39,379 nt of DNA from Candidatus Omnitrophota bacterium (GCA_016934335.1 JAFGTC010000017.1:1-39379); one strand, 5' to 3'. Shown: positions 1-9,212, counted from the first letter of the stretch. Notes: generated by a model from the letters alone, not told the origin. Translations and numbers: made by a program.

Positions 1-1
1 A

Positions 2-115
2 AACCGAATGCGAATCCGTCATGAAGCCGTCCCAGAGGATGATCTTTATGCAAAAAAAGAATCCACCCAGCTAATAAACGCCCGGCTAACGGCGCGTATT
101 TATATTGCTTTATAA
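2..115 (+). CDS. Possible C-terminal tail of a gene entering from the left edge
   Basis: One plus-strand frame is open from the first bases of the window to a TAA at 113-115, giving 37 codons that end in the residues ARIYIAL. It would converge on the phytase gene, whose stop lies at 126. The tail is charged and has plausible composition, but it is too short to assign to a family. It could equally be non-coding sequence that happens to lack a stop. Confidence 0.3.
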   Translation, partial: NRMRIRHEAVPEDDLYAKKESTQLINARLTARIYIAL

Positions 116-125
116 TTACATAGTT

Positions 126-1190
126 TTATAAATTAGCGAGTATCTCTGCGACCGAAACAAACTTGAAATTGGTCTCATCGCCGTCTCGGTTTAATCCGTC
201 TTGCACGACAAAAATCCCCTCCGGGAACGAAGCGCCCAGATTCTTGCTGCAAATATCAATCCCATCCGTATGCTCCGCTCCATCGATGTCGCCGTGATCG
301 TCAATTTGAAATTGCGCGATCAAGTCATGTTTGTTGACGCGATCCAGAACGGTGAATCGATTGCTGCCCTGGCTGGATGCGATGATATATCCGATTCCCG
401 GCTGTTGCCCGTAATAAATCGTCAAACCTTCGATGTCGGGAAGGAGATGCGGGTTGATATGGGCGATCAATACGCCGATTTCTCCGCCGTCGGGCTCCGC
501 ATTAAATTTCCAGATGCCTTTTTCTTCTTCCGCCAGATAGAAGAATCCCAGTTCGTCATCCGCAACGCAGCCTTCCGCTTTGGATGACACTTTGAATTGA
601 CGAACCAATTTCCCGGCCGCCTCGCCGTTTTGCCCTTCAAAAATTTCCCACTGTTCGGCCCGTCCAGTGGTGGAAGTGACAAACGCGTAATATTTTTGGG
701 AATGGCTCTTATACAAGCATAGGCCGTAAATTTCCGATAAGTGGGGTTGGATGGGCGCAGTCGGCAGTTTTTCCAGCATTCGAGTCTCGGAGTCGACAGT
801 GAACAACTCGATGGAGGAAGTCGTGCGATTGCTGGCCGCGATTAAATCGATGCGGCGGTTTTGAAAAGGAAACGATCGGCGGATGTCGATATTATTGATT
901 TGCCCCAGATGCAAAAACTGAATTTCCTGTCCGGATAGATCGTATACCGCGATGCCCTGGTCTTTGTCGCTGCAAATGATTGTACTCTTCTCTCGATCGG
1001 TCGGGTGGATCCAGATGCAGGGATCGTCGCCGTCTTCAAGGGCCGTTTTCGGCTGGGTCTCCACAACGGGATTTACCGAATAAACGGGGACATAAGAGAG
1101 TGGATTCTGTTGTTTCTCTAGAATCATCGCCAATAAAAACAGAATTGCGATGATGATAGCGGGTTTCAGATATTTCATGATTTTTTTCAT
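126..1190 (-). CDS. Beta-propeller phytase (3-phytase-like), membrane-anchored or secreted
   Basis: This 354-residue protein matches the beta-propeller phytase family, calcium-dependent enzymes that hydrolyse phosphate from phytate. An N-terminal hydrophobic segment (about residues 10-23) suggests export with the enzyme outside the cytoplasmic membrane. Visible family motifs are DDPCIW at 55-60, the NNIDIR stretch at 99-104, EGCVADDE at 206-213, GIWK at 225-228, DIEGLTIYY at 252-260, SSQG at 272-275 and DGIDI at 309-313; the acidic residues are the expected calcium and phosphate ligands. Length is normal for the family. The ATG overlaps the stop of the upstream gene (ATGA, 4 bases), so it is probably translationally coupled as the last gene of a three-gene minus-strand operon. 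A second ATG at 1178 is an alternative start. Family assignment is strong; substrate is inferred. Confidence 0.92.
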   Translation of the reverse strand: MKKIMKYLKPAIIIAILFLLAMILEKQQNPLSYVPVYSVNPVVETQPKTALEDGDDPCIWIHPTDREKSTIICSDKDQGIAVYDLSGQEIQFLHLGQINNIDIRRSFPFQNRRIDLIAASNRTTSSIELFTVDSETRMLEKLPTAPIQPHLSEIYGLCLYKSHSQKYYAFVTSTTGRAEQWEIFEGQNGEAAGKLVRQFKVSSKAEGCVADDELGFFYLAEEEKGIWKFNAEPDGGEIGVLIAHINPHLLPDIEGLTIYYGQQPGIGYIIASSQGSNRFTVLDRVNKHDLIAQFQIDDHGDIDGAEHTDGIDICSKNLGASFPEGIFVVQDGLNRDGDETNFKFVSVAEILANL

Positions 1191-2383
1191 AATTCGATCT
1201 CATAGATGTGGACGTCATAAGGAGAAAAATGATCTTCATATTGATTATTCTTCAGATCGATTTCTCGGTTCTCGAATAACACGTTGATTTTTCGTTCTGC
1301 TATGTTCTCTTCATTCTCAATTTTTAATACCCCCTTCGTTTCTGCGTTGCGCATGCCGGCAGTAAATACGTATATCTTCCCATTGTATTTTTTACACATG
1401 GCGGCGAGAGGGCATTGCGAATTCGATGATGATAACGAGATCGTTCCACCAACCGTGGGAGAATTCAAGACCGGCGCGAGCGAATGAATCCGCCGATTGA
1501 TCTCCGCGACGGCTTCGCGCATAACGGGATCGTCCAGCAGCGCATCTTCATTGAATTGGGGCTTGAATTCATGAACAAAATATAGGATGCCCATCGAGCC
1601 GTGTATAATGGACATCCACACTTCCGCTTTGACCTGCTCGGGAGTCGCTTTGGCGCTCTCATGACTGATGTGCGTGCATTCAATGCAATTCCAAATGGTT
1701 CTTTGTCCTTGACTCCACTCTCTCAATCGCTGAACGCCCCGCGCGACGTACCAGAGATAGTTTTCTCCGTCCGATTTCCCCAAGCCGGCCACCGGATAAA
1801 CGTCATACGAAAGAATGTCGCATCCCTTCCAATAGGATAAATAATCTTCCTTTTTTCCCCATTTTCCCCGGCCCTTCCATTCGTCATTAGCGACGCCCTG
1901 GCCTAAATTCAGAAAAACAGGCCGGGTTGGATCCTTGGCTCGCAACTCTTCATAATCCTCGATCACTTTTTCCGGGGGGATCGGGGGGCCATAGGTTCTT
2001 TGGCCGGTCTCGGGATCGGTTATGGGTTGGGCGTTGTCAGGTTCGTCGTCATGCATCCAGCCGACGATGGCGGGATCGTCTTTTTGGGATAATCCGAAAG
2101 CGTTTTGGTGACAAATAACCTGCATGCCGGAGTTTTTCAAAATGGAAAGTTGCTCCTTCGTAGGCCCTTTCCAGAGACCCACATAAAGATTGATTCCAAT
2201 CGCGTGATATTTTTTGGCATTGCTGGGATTCTGGAGCCAGACGGCTATCGGAAAATAATCAGGCCGCTGCGGCGGTCCATTCTTCCACGCTTCATAGCGA
2301 TTGACGAAATTTTCCGCCTGAGCGGATTGAAACAATATCGTTATGAAAAATGCCGTAATCAACACTGAATAAATGTTTTTCAT
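1187..2383 (-). CDS. Secreted TIM-barrel (glycosidase-like) protein
   Basis: The protein has 398 residues from the ATG at 2383, which follows an AGGAG ribosome site 8 bases upstream and opens a classic signal peptide (MKNIYSV through AQA). An in-frame ATG 27 bases earlier lacks this support. The body looks like a clan GH-A type (beta/alpha)8 barrel: strand-like runs such as GINLYVGLW and GMQVICHQN, then GWMHDDEPDN, PVFLNLGQG, DILSYDVYP and GILYFVHEF, followed by a C-terminal beta-rich tail. The DDEPD acidic cluster sits where many such barrels carry a catalytic acid. I cannot assign a GH family or substrate. It is the middle gene of an operon: its ribosome site overlaps the TAG of the upstream propeller gene, and its own stop overlaps the phytase start. 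Confidence 0.8.
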   Translation of the reverse strand: MKNIYSVLITAFFITILFQSAQAENFVNRYEAWKNGPPQRPDYFPIAVWLQNPSNAKKYHAIGINLYVGLWKGPTKEQLSILKNSGMQVICHQNAFGLSQKDDPAIVGWMHDDEPDNAQPITDPETGQRTYGPPIPPEKVIEDYEELRAKDPTRPVFLNLGQGVANDEWKGRGKWGKKEDYLSYWKGCDILSYDVYPVAGLGKSDGENYLWYVARGVQRLREWSQGQRTIWNCIECTHISHESAKATPEQVKAEVWMSIIHGSMGILYFVHEFKPQFNEDALLDDPVMREAVAEINRRIHSLAPVLNSPTVGGTISLSSSNSQCPLAAMCKKYNGKIYVFTAGMRNAETKGVLKIENEENIAERKINVLFENREIDLKNNQYEDHFSPYDVHIYEIEL

Positions 2384-2394
2384 GATTGTGGCTC

Positions 2395-3339
2395 CTATTT
2401 TTCCACCCATTGTAATCGGGCGATTTGAACGCCGTCTAATTCCGGCTTCAGCGCGGCGATATAATCCTTCCCCTCATGTTCGATGATTTCAGGCGCCGCA
2501 ACCGGCAGACGCCCTATAAAATAACGATCGTCATTCACGCCGAAATCGAGCGGATTCTTTGAACGATAGATGGAAGTTTGAGCGTTTTTTCCATAGCGCT
2601 GCGTTCGGAACAAATAATAATAATCATGACGCTTCACCACGTGCGGGCATTCCGCCGAGTAGGGATTATCTCCCGCTTGTCCTCCATGGGCTATTTGATG
2701 CGATTCGCTCCAATGCTCAAGATCGTAAGATGTCCGGCAGTAGACGGAGCCTTTTCGTTCTGGATAAGCCGTATAATAACAATAGTACTGATAGCCGATC
2801 TTTAAAACCATGGCATCGCGAGTGTTGTCGCCGATTCCTTCCGTAAACATGCCGGATTTGCCGTTTGGCATGAGACGTCGGGCGAATGTTTTTCCATCCA
2901 TGCTTAGCGCCAGACAGATATGCTCCCAATCTCCGTAAAACATGTGAAAGAGATCATGGATGCGAATGACGTGAGGCGCTTGCAGCCCGCCGGATGTTTC
3001 GCCGAAATTTGGATCGGCTTCCATGGCGATCCCCATAGGCTTCCAATCCGGATCGGTCAGTTTTTCTCCCTGCCACCGATAAAACAGACGCGTTTTTTCT
3101 CCGCATGATGTGTGACGGATGCATGACCATAACTGCCAGGCTCCGTCGGCCGCCTGCCATACGGCGAAATCTACAGGCTGTTGTTTGGGGGTTGAATACT
3201 CGCCTAAATCCGGATTATCTGCGACAGTCCACCATTCGCTGCCGATTTTCGGAGCGAACATTGTTTCGCCCGCCCATGAAACAGAAGAACACAAAAGCAA
3301 TGACAGACAGATAATCCAATGGATATCGTATCGCTTCAT
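2395..3339 (-). CDS. Secreted five-bladed beta-propeller glycosidase-like protein (GH43/GH117/GH130-type fold)
   Basis: This 314-residue protein has a signal peptide (hydrophobic core at about residues 8-20, then SSVSWAGE). The rest shows the repeated blade pattern of the arabinanase/levansucrase/invertase fold: WQLWSCIRH, APHVIRIHDLFHMFYGDWEH, GDNTRDAMVLKIGYQYYCYYT, CPHVVKRHDYYYLFR and PVAAPEIIEHEGKDYIAAL. Such folds hydrolyse arabinan, fructan, agar oligosaccharides or mannoside linkages, so the substrate is open. The ATG at 3339 is preceded by GGGAG at 6-base spacing. It is the first gene of the minus-strand operon with the TIM-barrel protein and the phytase, and is divergent from the GH95 gene across about 200 bases. 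Confidence 0.82.
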   Translation of the reverse strand: MKRYDIHWIICLSLLLCSSVSWAGETMFAPKIGSEWWTVADNPDLGEYSTPKQQPVDFAVWQAADGAWQLWSCIRHTSCGEKTRLFYRWQGEKLTDPDWKPMGIAMEADPNFGETSGGLQAPHVIRIHDLFHMFYGDWEHICLALSMDGKTFARRLMPNGKSGMFTEGIGDNTRDAMVLKIGYQYYCYYTAYPERKGSVYCRTSYDLEHWSESHQIAHGGQAGDNPYSAECPHVVKRHDYYYLFRTQRYGKNAQTSIYRSKNPLDFGVNDDRYFIGRLPVAAPEIIEHEGKDYIAALKPELDGVQIARLQWVEK

Positions 3340-3543
3340 CCTACTCTCCCGGCTTAATCTTCCTTGTTATCTGATCTATAGTAACCCAATTCAGGTTTTT
3401 GTTTTGCATGAAAATTTATATCTAGAATGCGAAATGGGTGAAGAATCTTCGGGATTCATATTTATCGATTTTAATGATCGAACACTCTTAATGGAATGTA
3501 GCAATAAATAATTGAGAAATCTATAGTTTGAGGAGTTTTTTTT

Positions 3544-5982
3544 ATGCCGAAGCGATCTTTCTTCTTATCTTTACTGTTGATCGGATGTTTGATCTCGAGC
3601 GGTTTTGCGTCGTCTCAAGATATTCAAGGCTCGGAATCGAAGCCCGACGGGCGATGGATGCTATGGCATCGGCAGCCGGCGAACGATTGGAACCAGGCTC
3701 TTCCCATTGGCAACGGCCGGTTGGGCGCCATGGTTTTCGGGAGCGTTTCTCAAGAGCGGATTCAACTTAACGACGATTCGCTTTGGGACGGGTATCCTCG
3801 CGATCGCATCAATCCCAAAGCGCTGGAAGCGCTTCCCCGGGTTCGCCAGTTGTTGTTCGAGGGAAAAAACAACGAAGCAACCAAACTGGCCGGCGAAACA
3901 ATGATGGGAATTCCTCCAACGATTCTTTCCTATCAGTCGCTTGGCGATCTAATTTTAGAGACCGATCCTACCGGCGAGATTGTCGACTATCGGCGGTCGT
4001 TGGATCTCGACACGGGAATCGCAGAAGTCGTCTATCAAAATGATTTCGTCAACTACACGCGCGAAATATTTTCTTCCCATCCGCATAATGCCATTGTCGT
4101 GCATTGGACGGCGGATGAGCCGGGCGCCATCTCCGCGCGCATCACATTAAAACGGTTGAATCCCAATGACGGCAAGGTCGCTTTACAGGACGCTCAGCAT
4201 GTCAGTGAGGGCGAGAACCGCCTCGTTTTACGCGGTCAAATCAATCGCCCGCATCATGAAACCGGCGAAAATGTCGGCATGAAATTCGAGGCGCACTGCC
4301 TGGCTCGCGTTCTCGGCGGCGAATTGAATAATCACGATGGAGTCCTGGAAATATCCAAGGCGGACGAAGTAGTCTTATTGTTAGTATCGTCCACAGATTA
4401 TCGGGGCGACGACCCGGAGGCCTCCTGTCGGAATCAAATCGAAGCGATTCAAAATATCTCTTACTCCACGCTGCGCGAAGTGCATATCGCCGATCATCGA
4501 AATCTTTTCCGGCGCGTCGATCTCGATCTCGGCGCCGGCGAAAACGAAAACCTGCCCACGGACGTTCGCTTGGAGAAAGTCAAACAGGGCGACCATGATC
4601 CTCAATTGATCGCGACCTACTTCCAGTTCGGGCGTTATTTGCTCATGGGAAGTTCCCGCCCTGGCGCCATGCCCGCCAATCTGCAGGGGCTGTGGAATCA
4701 TCACATGAACGCTCCCTGGAATGCGGATTATCATACGAACATCAATTTACAGATGAACTATTGGCCCGCGGAAGCCGCCAATCTCTCTGAATGCCATCTT
4801 CCTTTGTTCGATTATATGGAATCGCTGGTGGAATCGGGAAAGCGCACCGCCCGGGAGCATTACGGATGCCGGGGATTTGTCGTGCATCATCTCTCCGATG
4901 TCTGGGGATTCACAACGCCCGCCGACGGCGTCTGGGGGATATGGCCGATGGGCGCCGCTTGGACGTGCCGCCATTTCTACGAACATTATCTCTACACCGG
5001 CGACGTGAAATTTTTGGAAGAACGCGCCTACCCCATCATGCGCGAAGCCGCTCTGTTTCTATTGGATTTTCTGGTTTGGTCTCCGGAAGGCTGGCTGGTC
5101 ACCAATCCATCTCATTCTCCCGAAAATTCATTTCAGAAGGCCGATGGGACGCGCTCCATGTTCACATACGGCGCGACGATGGACCTGGAAATCATCCACG
5201 ATCTGTTTACCGACTGCATCGAAGCGTCGGAAATTTTGGATGTGGACGAGGAATTTCGCAAAGGATTGCAGACGACTCTGCGCATGATCGCACCCCTGCA
5301 AATCAATTCCGAAGACGGGCGTTTGCAGGAATGGATCGAAGATTATGACGAACCGGAGCCGGGGCATCGCCACATGTCGCATTTCTACGGCCTTCACCCC
5401 GGCCACATGATCACCCTTCGCAGAACGCCTCTTCTGGCGAAAGCCGTGCGGAAATCGCTCGAATATCGTTTATCGCACGGAGGAGGGCATACCGGTTGGA
5501 GCCGCGCTTGGATCGTCAACTTCTGGGCGCGCTTGGAGGAAGGCGAGAAGGCTTTCGAAAATATCCAGGCTTTACTGGCGAAATCCACTCTCCCCAATTT
5601 GTTCGATAATCATCCTCCATTTCAGATCGATGGCAATTTCGGCGCCTGCGCGGGAATCGCCGAGATGTTAATCCAAAGCCATGATAACGAAATCAGCATT
5701 CTCCCCGCCTTGCCCGGCGTCTGGCCGGACGGCTTTATCTCCGGTTTACGCGCTCGCGGCGGATATACGGTCTCGATCGAATGGAAAAAAACCCGAATCC
5801 AACAAATCGTCCTGGAATCGTCTCAAAACGCCGCATGCAAATTGAGAATTCGGCCGGGAGAAAAAATCGAAGGGATTCTGAATCGAGGGAAAACCGTTCC
5901 TTTCCAACAGGCTTCAGATCCTCAGGTGATTCAATTCAACGTGCGAAAAGGGCAAAAATACATCCTGAAAACCCGATCTTAG
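3544..5982 (+). CDS. GH95 alpha-L-fucosidase (or alpha-L-galactosidase), secreted
   Basis: This 812-residue protein spans the usual GH95 length: signal peptide (residues 1-23), N-terminal beta-sandwich with the hallmark LPIGNGRLGAMVFG (53-66), then a long (alpha/alpha)6 barrel. Signature runs are GLWN (382-385), NINLQMNYWPAE (399-410), the SPEN segment near 5120, HMSHFYGLHPG, GWSRAWIVNFWARL and PPFQIDGNFGACAGIAEM. By comparison with Bifidobacterium AfcA, N399 and N401 match the asparagine pair that activates water with the aspartate of QIDGN, and the glutamate of SPEN matches the general acid. GH95 enzymes invert alpha-1,2-fucosides or alpha-L-galactosides. GAGGAG lies 8 bases before the ATG. 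The stop codon falls inside a perfect hairpin that probably terminates the converging pilin gene. Family is near certain; linkage specificity is not visible. Confidence 0.95.
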   Translation: MPKRSFFLSLLLIGCLISSGFASSQDIQGSESKPDGRWMLWHRQPANDWNQALPIGNGRLGAMVFGSVSQERIQLNDDSLWDGYPRDRINPKALEALPRVRQLLFEGKNNEATKLAGETMMGIPPTILSYQSLGDLILETDPTGEIVDYRRSLDLDTGIAEVVYQNDFVNYTREIFSSHPHNAIVVHWTADEPGAISARITLKRLNPNDGKVALQDAQHVSEGENRLVLRGQINRPHHETGENVGMKFEAHCLARVLGGELNNHDGVLEISKADEVVLLLVSSTDYRGDDPEASCRNQIEAIQNISYSTLREVHIADHRNLFRRVDLDLGAGENENLPTDVRLEKVKQGDHDPQLIATYFQFGRYLLMGSSRPGAMPANLQGLWNHHMNAPWNADYHTNINLQMNYWPAEAANLSECHLPLFDYMESLVESGKRTAREHYGCRGFVVHHLSDVWGFTTPADGVWGIWPMGAAWTCRHFYEHYLYTGDVKFLEERAYPIMREAALFLLDFLVWSPEGWLVTNPSHSPENSFQKADGTRSMFTYGATMDLEIIHDLFTDCIEASEILDVDEEFRKGLQTTLRMIAPLQINSEDGRLQEWIEDYDEPEPGHRHMSHFYGLHPGHMITLRRTPLLAKAVRKSLEYRLSHGGGHTGWSRAWIVNFWARLEEGEKAFENIQALLAKSTLPNLFDNHPPFQIDGNFGACAGIAEMLIQSHDNEISILPALPGVWPDGFISGLRARGGYTVSIEWKKTRIQQIVLESSQNAACKLRIRPGEKIEGILNRGKTVPFQQASDPQVIQFNVRKGQKYILKTRS

Positions 5983-6001
5983 TAGATCGGGTTTTCAGGA
6001 T
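5954..6001 (-). terminator. Perfect 18-bp hairpin across the GH95 stop, terminator for the converging pilin gene
   Basis: Bases 5962-5979 and 5984-6001 are exact reverse complements, with a 4-base loop that includes part of the GH95 TAG. Read on the minus strand, the stem is followed after three bases by a run of five T (5958-5954), as in an intrinsic terminator for the pilin gene ending at 6049. On the plus strand no T run follows, although the stem could still stabilise the GH95 mRNA end. Confidence 0.75.
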
Positions 6002-6048
6002 CGATCACTGGAATTGATCGTTCGTTTCGCAATAAAAACTGTTGCTAA

Positions 6049-6666
6049 TTAAAATTGAGGCGCGGTAAATCGCGTATCGCCTCCGGTCAGGGCGATGTCG
6101 CCTACGCTCACCAGGCCGTTGCTGATGTGGTAAATGGCGAAGGAGTCTTTATACCAGATTCCCCGAGCCCAAGGCTCCGTCATCAAACCGTTGTTGGTCG
6201 CCATATCCGGCCCCATGCTGTTGAGCACCCAGGCTTTAAAATTTACCGTGTCGCTGAAATTTTCATAGTTTCGGTAATTGTAAGAATGTCGCTCCACCTC
6301 GTCATCGTATCCCCCGGCTGATGCGACTTTGAGAAACGGATCATTCAAATCCACGCTGCTTATGTACGATATCGGCGTCGTCAAAGGGATGAGGTGAAAA
6401 GAAACAGGATTGTAGCGGGCAGGAACCTCCCATCCTTGGAAGTTCGGGTAATGGTTATTGTCAATAAAATAAGATTCGAGGGCTGTGCTGAGCGCTTTCA
6501 TATCCGATTTGACTCTCGCCAGTTTGGCGCGCAGCTGCGCGTTGAGAAAATTGGGAACCGCAATGGCGGCCAAGATTCCTATGATGGCGACTACGATCAA
6601 TAACTCGATTAAGGTGAATCCCTTTCGGGATTTCTTCTTACCTGATAAAAGTGCGAAGATAGACAT
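6049..6666 (-). CDS. Type IV pilin-like / type II secretion pseudopilin
   Basis: This 205-residue protein carries a textbook class III signal: a 16-residue basic leader ending KKKSRKG, then FTLIELLIVVAIIGILAAIAVPNF. Prepilin peptidase should cut between G16 and F17, and E21 is the conserved glutamate at mature position 5. The globular part (RVKSDMKALSTALESYFIDNNHYP) follows the GspG-like pattern, and the C-terminus has SNGLVSVGDI, a motif also seen in the pilin-like protein at 28283. An AAGGAA-type site lies somewhat far (about 13 bases) upstream of the ATG. The gene stands alone on the minus strand with a strong hairpin after it. Whether it forms a surface filament or a minor pseudopilin cannot be told, since no assembly genes are present. 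Confidence 0.9.
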   Translation of the reverse strand: MSIFALLSGKKKSRKGFTLIELLIVVAIIGILAAIAVPNFLNAQLRAKLARVKSDMKALSTALESYFIDNNHYPNFQGWEVPARYNPVSFHLIPLTTPISYISSVDLNDPFLKVASAGGYDDEVERHSYNYRNYENFSDTVNFKAWVLNSMGPDMATNNGLMTEPWARGIWYKDSFAIYHISNGLVSVGDIALTGGDTRFTAPQF

Positions 6667-6927
6667 GGAGTGATCATTCTTCCTTGTATTTGATGTTCAC
6701 TGCAAGTAATTATAATCTATTGGGAAAAAGAAATATCTTCAACCCATGTCTTTAAAAAAGGAATGTAAGAATTTTATTAACTCAACAATAATATATCATG
6801 ATTCTCCTTTCGCATCGGAAATCGGCATCACTTGTTTGACGGGAAAATTGAATGTATCGTTGCAATTCATAATTCTGTCAAAATAATATTATTTATATCA
6901 ATACTTTATTAAATGGAGTCAGAAAAC

Positions 6928-8106
6928 ATGAATATTCAAGGAGCGGAACGGTTAAAAAAACTGCCTGTGTACCTGTTTGACGATTTGGACGCCCAAAAAG
7001 AAGCCGAAGAGGCCAAAGGCGTCAAAGTGATTGATCTGGGCGTCGGCGATCCTGATCGTCCTACGCCGGATTATATCATTCAGGCTATGAAGCAGGCTGT
7101 GGACGATGACCGCAATCATCACTATCCCTCCTTTAAGGGCATGCCCGAATATCGCCAGGCGGTCGCCCATTGGTACAAAACAAATTTCAACGTCGACATA
7201 GACGCCAACTCGGAAGTACTCGGATTGATAGGAAGCAAACGGGGCGTCGCCGATCTGCCCATGGCTCTCTGCAATCCCGGCGATGTCGTCCTGATTCCCG
7301 ATCCCTGCTATACGGCTTATATTCCTGGAATCGTTCTCTGCGGCGCGGAAGTGCATTATATGCCGCTGTTGGAAGAAAATGATTTTCTGCCCGATCTGGA
7401 TGCCATTCCCGAAGATATTCGCAAGCGCGCAAAACTGATGCTTCTCAACTTCCCCGGCAATCCCACCGCCGCATTGGGGCCGTTGTCTTTCTTTGAAAAG
7501 GTGGTTCCATTCGCCAAAGAAAACGAGATTGTCGTTTGTCATGATGCGCCCTATTCAGAAGCCATATTTGACGGAAATCGCCAGCCCTCCTTTTTGGAGA
7601 CTCCCGGCGCCAAGGATGTGGGCATCGAAGTGCATTCCGTCTCCAAAGTATTCAATATGCCCGGTTGGCGCTGCGCCCATGCGGTTGGGAATGCGCAAGT
7701 GCTTTCTTATTTAGGAAAAGTCCGCTCCAATGTAGATATGGGAGTCTTTCGCCCCATTCAGTTCGCCGCCATCGCCGCCTTGACGGGAACGATGGACTTC
7801 ACGCGCAATATGGCCATGACCTATCAGCGACGCCGCGACATTCTCTGCGAGGGCCTCAATCGTCTTGGCTGGAATGTCCGCAAGCCCCCGGCCACATTCT
7901 TTGTCTGGACCAAGGTTCCTCAAGAGGGAATTTCCTCAGGCGACTTCGCCAAAGATGTTTTGAAAAAAGCCGGCATTGTCATCACTCCGGGCATCGGCTT
8001 CGGTCAGCATGGCGAAGGCTATGTCCGCATCGCTCTGACTGTCGAGGAAGAAGTCTATCCCGAAGTCATCGACCGCCTCGAAAAAGCCGGTTTTGTGTAT
8101 AAATGA
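6928..8106 (+). CDS. dapL: LL-diaminopimelate aminotransferase (DapL-type), PLP-dependent
   Basis: This fold-type I aminotransferase converts tetrahydrodipicolinate directly to LL-diaminopimelate, for lysine and peptidoglycan, in the cytosol. Seen motifs are DLGVGDPDRPTP, HHYPSFKGMPEYR, GSKRGVA, LNFPGNPTAA, HDAPYSEAIFD and HSVSKVFNMPGWR; the SK lysine (K240) is the Schiff-base residue. The HDAPYSEAIFDG and FNMPGWR runs favour DapL over aspartate or alanine aminotransferases. I chose the ATG at 6928 (392 aa) because GGAG at 6915-6918 sits 9 bases upstream; an ATG at 6913 in the same frame has no ribosome site. The gene is monocistronic, with a strong terminator at 8143. Assignment to the family is firm; use of an alternative keto acid is possible. 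Confidence 0.88.
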   Translation: MNIQGAERLKKLPVYLFDDLDAQKEAEEAKGVKVIDLGVGDPDRPTPDYIIQAMKQAVDDDRNHHYPSFKGMPEYRQAVAHWYKTNFNVDIDANSEVLGLIGSKRGVADLPMALCNPGDVVLIPDPCYTAYIPGIVLCGAEVHYMPLLEENDFLPDLDAIPEDIRKRAKLMLLNFPGNPTAALGPLSFFEKVVPFAKENEIVVCHDAPYSEAIFDGNRQPSFLETPGAKDVGIEVHSVSKVFNMPGWRCAHAVGNAQVLSYLGKVRSNVDMGVFRPIQFAAIAALTGTMDFTRNMAMTYQRRRDILCEGLNRLGWNVRKPPATFFVWTKVPQEGISSGDFAKDVLKKAGIVITPGIGFGQHGEGYVRIALTVEEEVYPEVIDRLEKAGFVYK

Positions 8107-8142
8107 TTAAAAATGTGGATGCAATGAATTGTTAAACAAATC

Positions 8143-8177
8143 AGAGATCCCGGTCAATTTGGCCGGGATCTCTTTTT
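8143..8177 (+). terminator. Intrinsic terminator after dapL
   Basis: AGAGATCCCGG at 8143-8153 pairs perfectly with CCGGGATCTCT at 8163-8173 around a 9-base loop. The stem runs directly into five T (8173-8177) with further T-rich sequence after it. It lies 37 bases past the dapL stop. Confidence 0.93.
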
Positions 8178-8250
8178 GATTTTTTGCCGAATCTCTGATA
8201 TAACACGGATAGTCTTATTCATCTCCATTTCAAAAAGAAAGTGAAATCCA

Positions 8251-9183
8251 ATGATCAAGCAAATGCCTAAACTGTTTTTTATTGGACTCTGGATGATTTC
8301 CCAGGCGTCTTATGCCGCAGAAGAGCCGAAAGAAACATCGGGATCCGCTTGGAAGAGCATCGCCAAGCCCGGCGATGTTTTTCTTCTGGAATATCAATTC
8401 GAGCCGGATCAGGTCCAAACGATTATTTCGGACGCCACCATGGAATTCAAGAATCAGATCGGGGCGATGTCCATGCCTATGACAATGACCGTGCAGTCCA
8501 CTATTTCTCTCAAGACTCTTTCTGTCGATGAGGACGGCGCTGCACAACTTGAAATCCAAATCGATTCGATCGATGCCGAAATGAGCGTATTGGGCCAGAA
8601 GCAGAAAATGCCTCCCCAGATGCTTCAAAGCAATACGGATACGATAAGGGTGTCGTCAAACGGTCAATGGCTGCAAGGCGCTGAATCGTTTTCGCCGGCG
8701 GTGATGGGGCCGTCCAGCCCCGGCGCCGCCATGATGATGCAAAGCCTTTTCATTCTCCTTCCCCAAGAAAAAAAATCGGTTGGCGAGGCGTGGACGCAGG
8801 AAGTCGATTTGGAAATTCCCGGCGCGAGTCAGAAAATCAAAGAAACCATTGAATCGGTTCTGAAGGATGTCGTGGATATGAACGGCGAGAAAGCGGCCGT
8901 CATCTCTACGAAATGCGAACGTACGGGCAAAGACATCCAAATCGATGCAAGCGCCTTGTCAAAAGGGGGAGCGCCTATGCCCCCGCAGGCCGGCGCAATA
9001 ACTATTTCAGAAACCAACCAAACGCGAGAATTGTTGATTTATTTGAATCTGGATGAAGGCTCTGTGATTTCAGTCCATGAAATTTCCATAATGGATACGT
9101 CTTTCGGCGGATTCGGCGGCGCCGGTCAAAATATCAAAACCAACATGTACGCGGATATTTCCTTGAAAGCCTCCCGCAAATAA
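8251..9183 (+). CDS. Secreted protein of unknown function (DUF6263-like appearance)
   Basis: This 310-residue protein begins with a signal peptide (hydrophobic core at about residues 8-17, then SQASYAAEE). The mature part is beta-rich and methionine-rich (GAMSMPMTMTVQ, KMPPQMLQ) and looks like the uncharacterised family in which a stable expression of the form total-minus-baseline is built from long strands, sometimes annotated DUF6263; I hold that only loosely. No catalytic motif or membrane segment is visible beyond the signal. The ATG at 8263 (MPKLFF) is a possible alternative start; neither has a good ribosome site. It is a single gene between two terminators, so no operon partner hints at its role. 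Confidence 0.75.
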   Translation: MIKQMPKLFFIGLWMISQASYAAEEPKETSGSAWKSIAKPGDVFLLEYQFEPDQVQTIISDATMEFKNQIGAMSMPMTMTVQSTISLKTLSVDEDGAAQLEIQIDSIDAEMSVLGQKQKMPPQMLQSNTDTIRVSSNGQWLQGAESFSPAVMGPSSPGAAMMMQSLFILLPQEKKSVGEAWTQEVDLEIPGASQKIKETIESVLKDVVDMNGEKAAVISTKCERTGKDIQIDASALSKGGAPMPPQAGAITISETNQTRELLIYLNLDEGSVISVHEISIMDTSFGGFGGAGQNIKTNMYADISLKASRK

Positions 9184-9212
9184 TACGCTAACTGGTTATG
9201 TAAAACATACTG

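Noticed and set aside
3119-3511. 130-codon plus-strand frame in the divergent region before GH95
   Set aside because: Half of it is antisense to the propeller gene and the rest is AT-rich intergenic DNA.
5962-6001. Perfect inverted repeat at the GH95 end considered as an attachment site or IS end
   Set aside because: No transposase, integrase or target duplication is near; the T run on one side fits a terminator.
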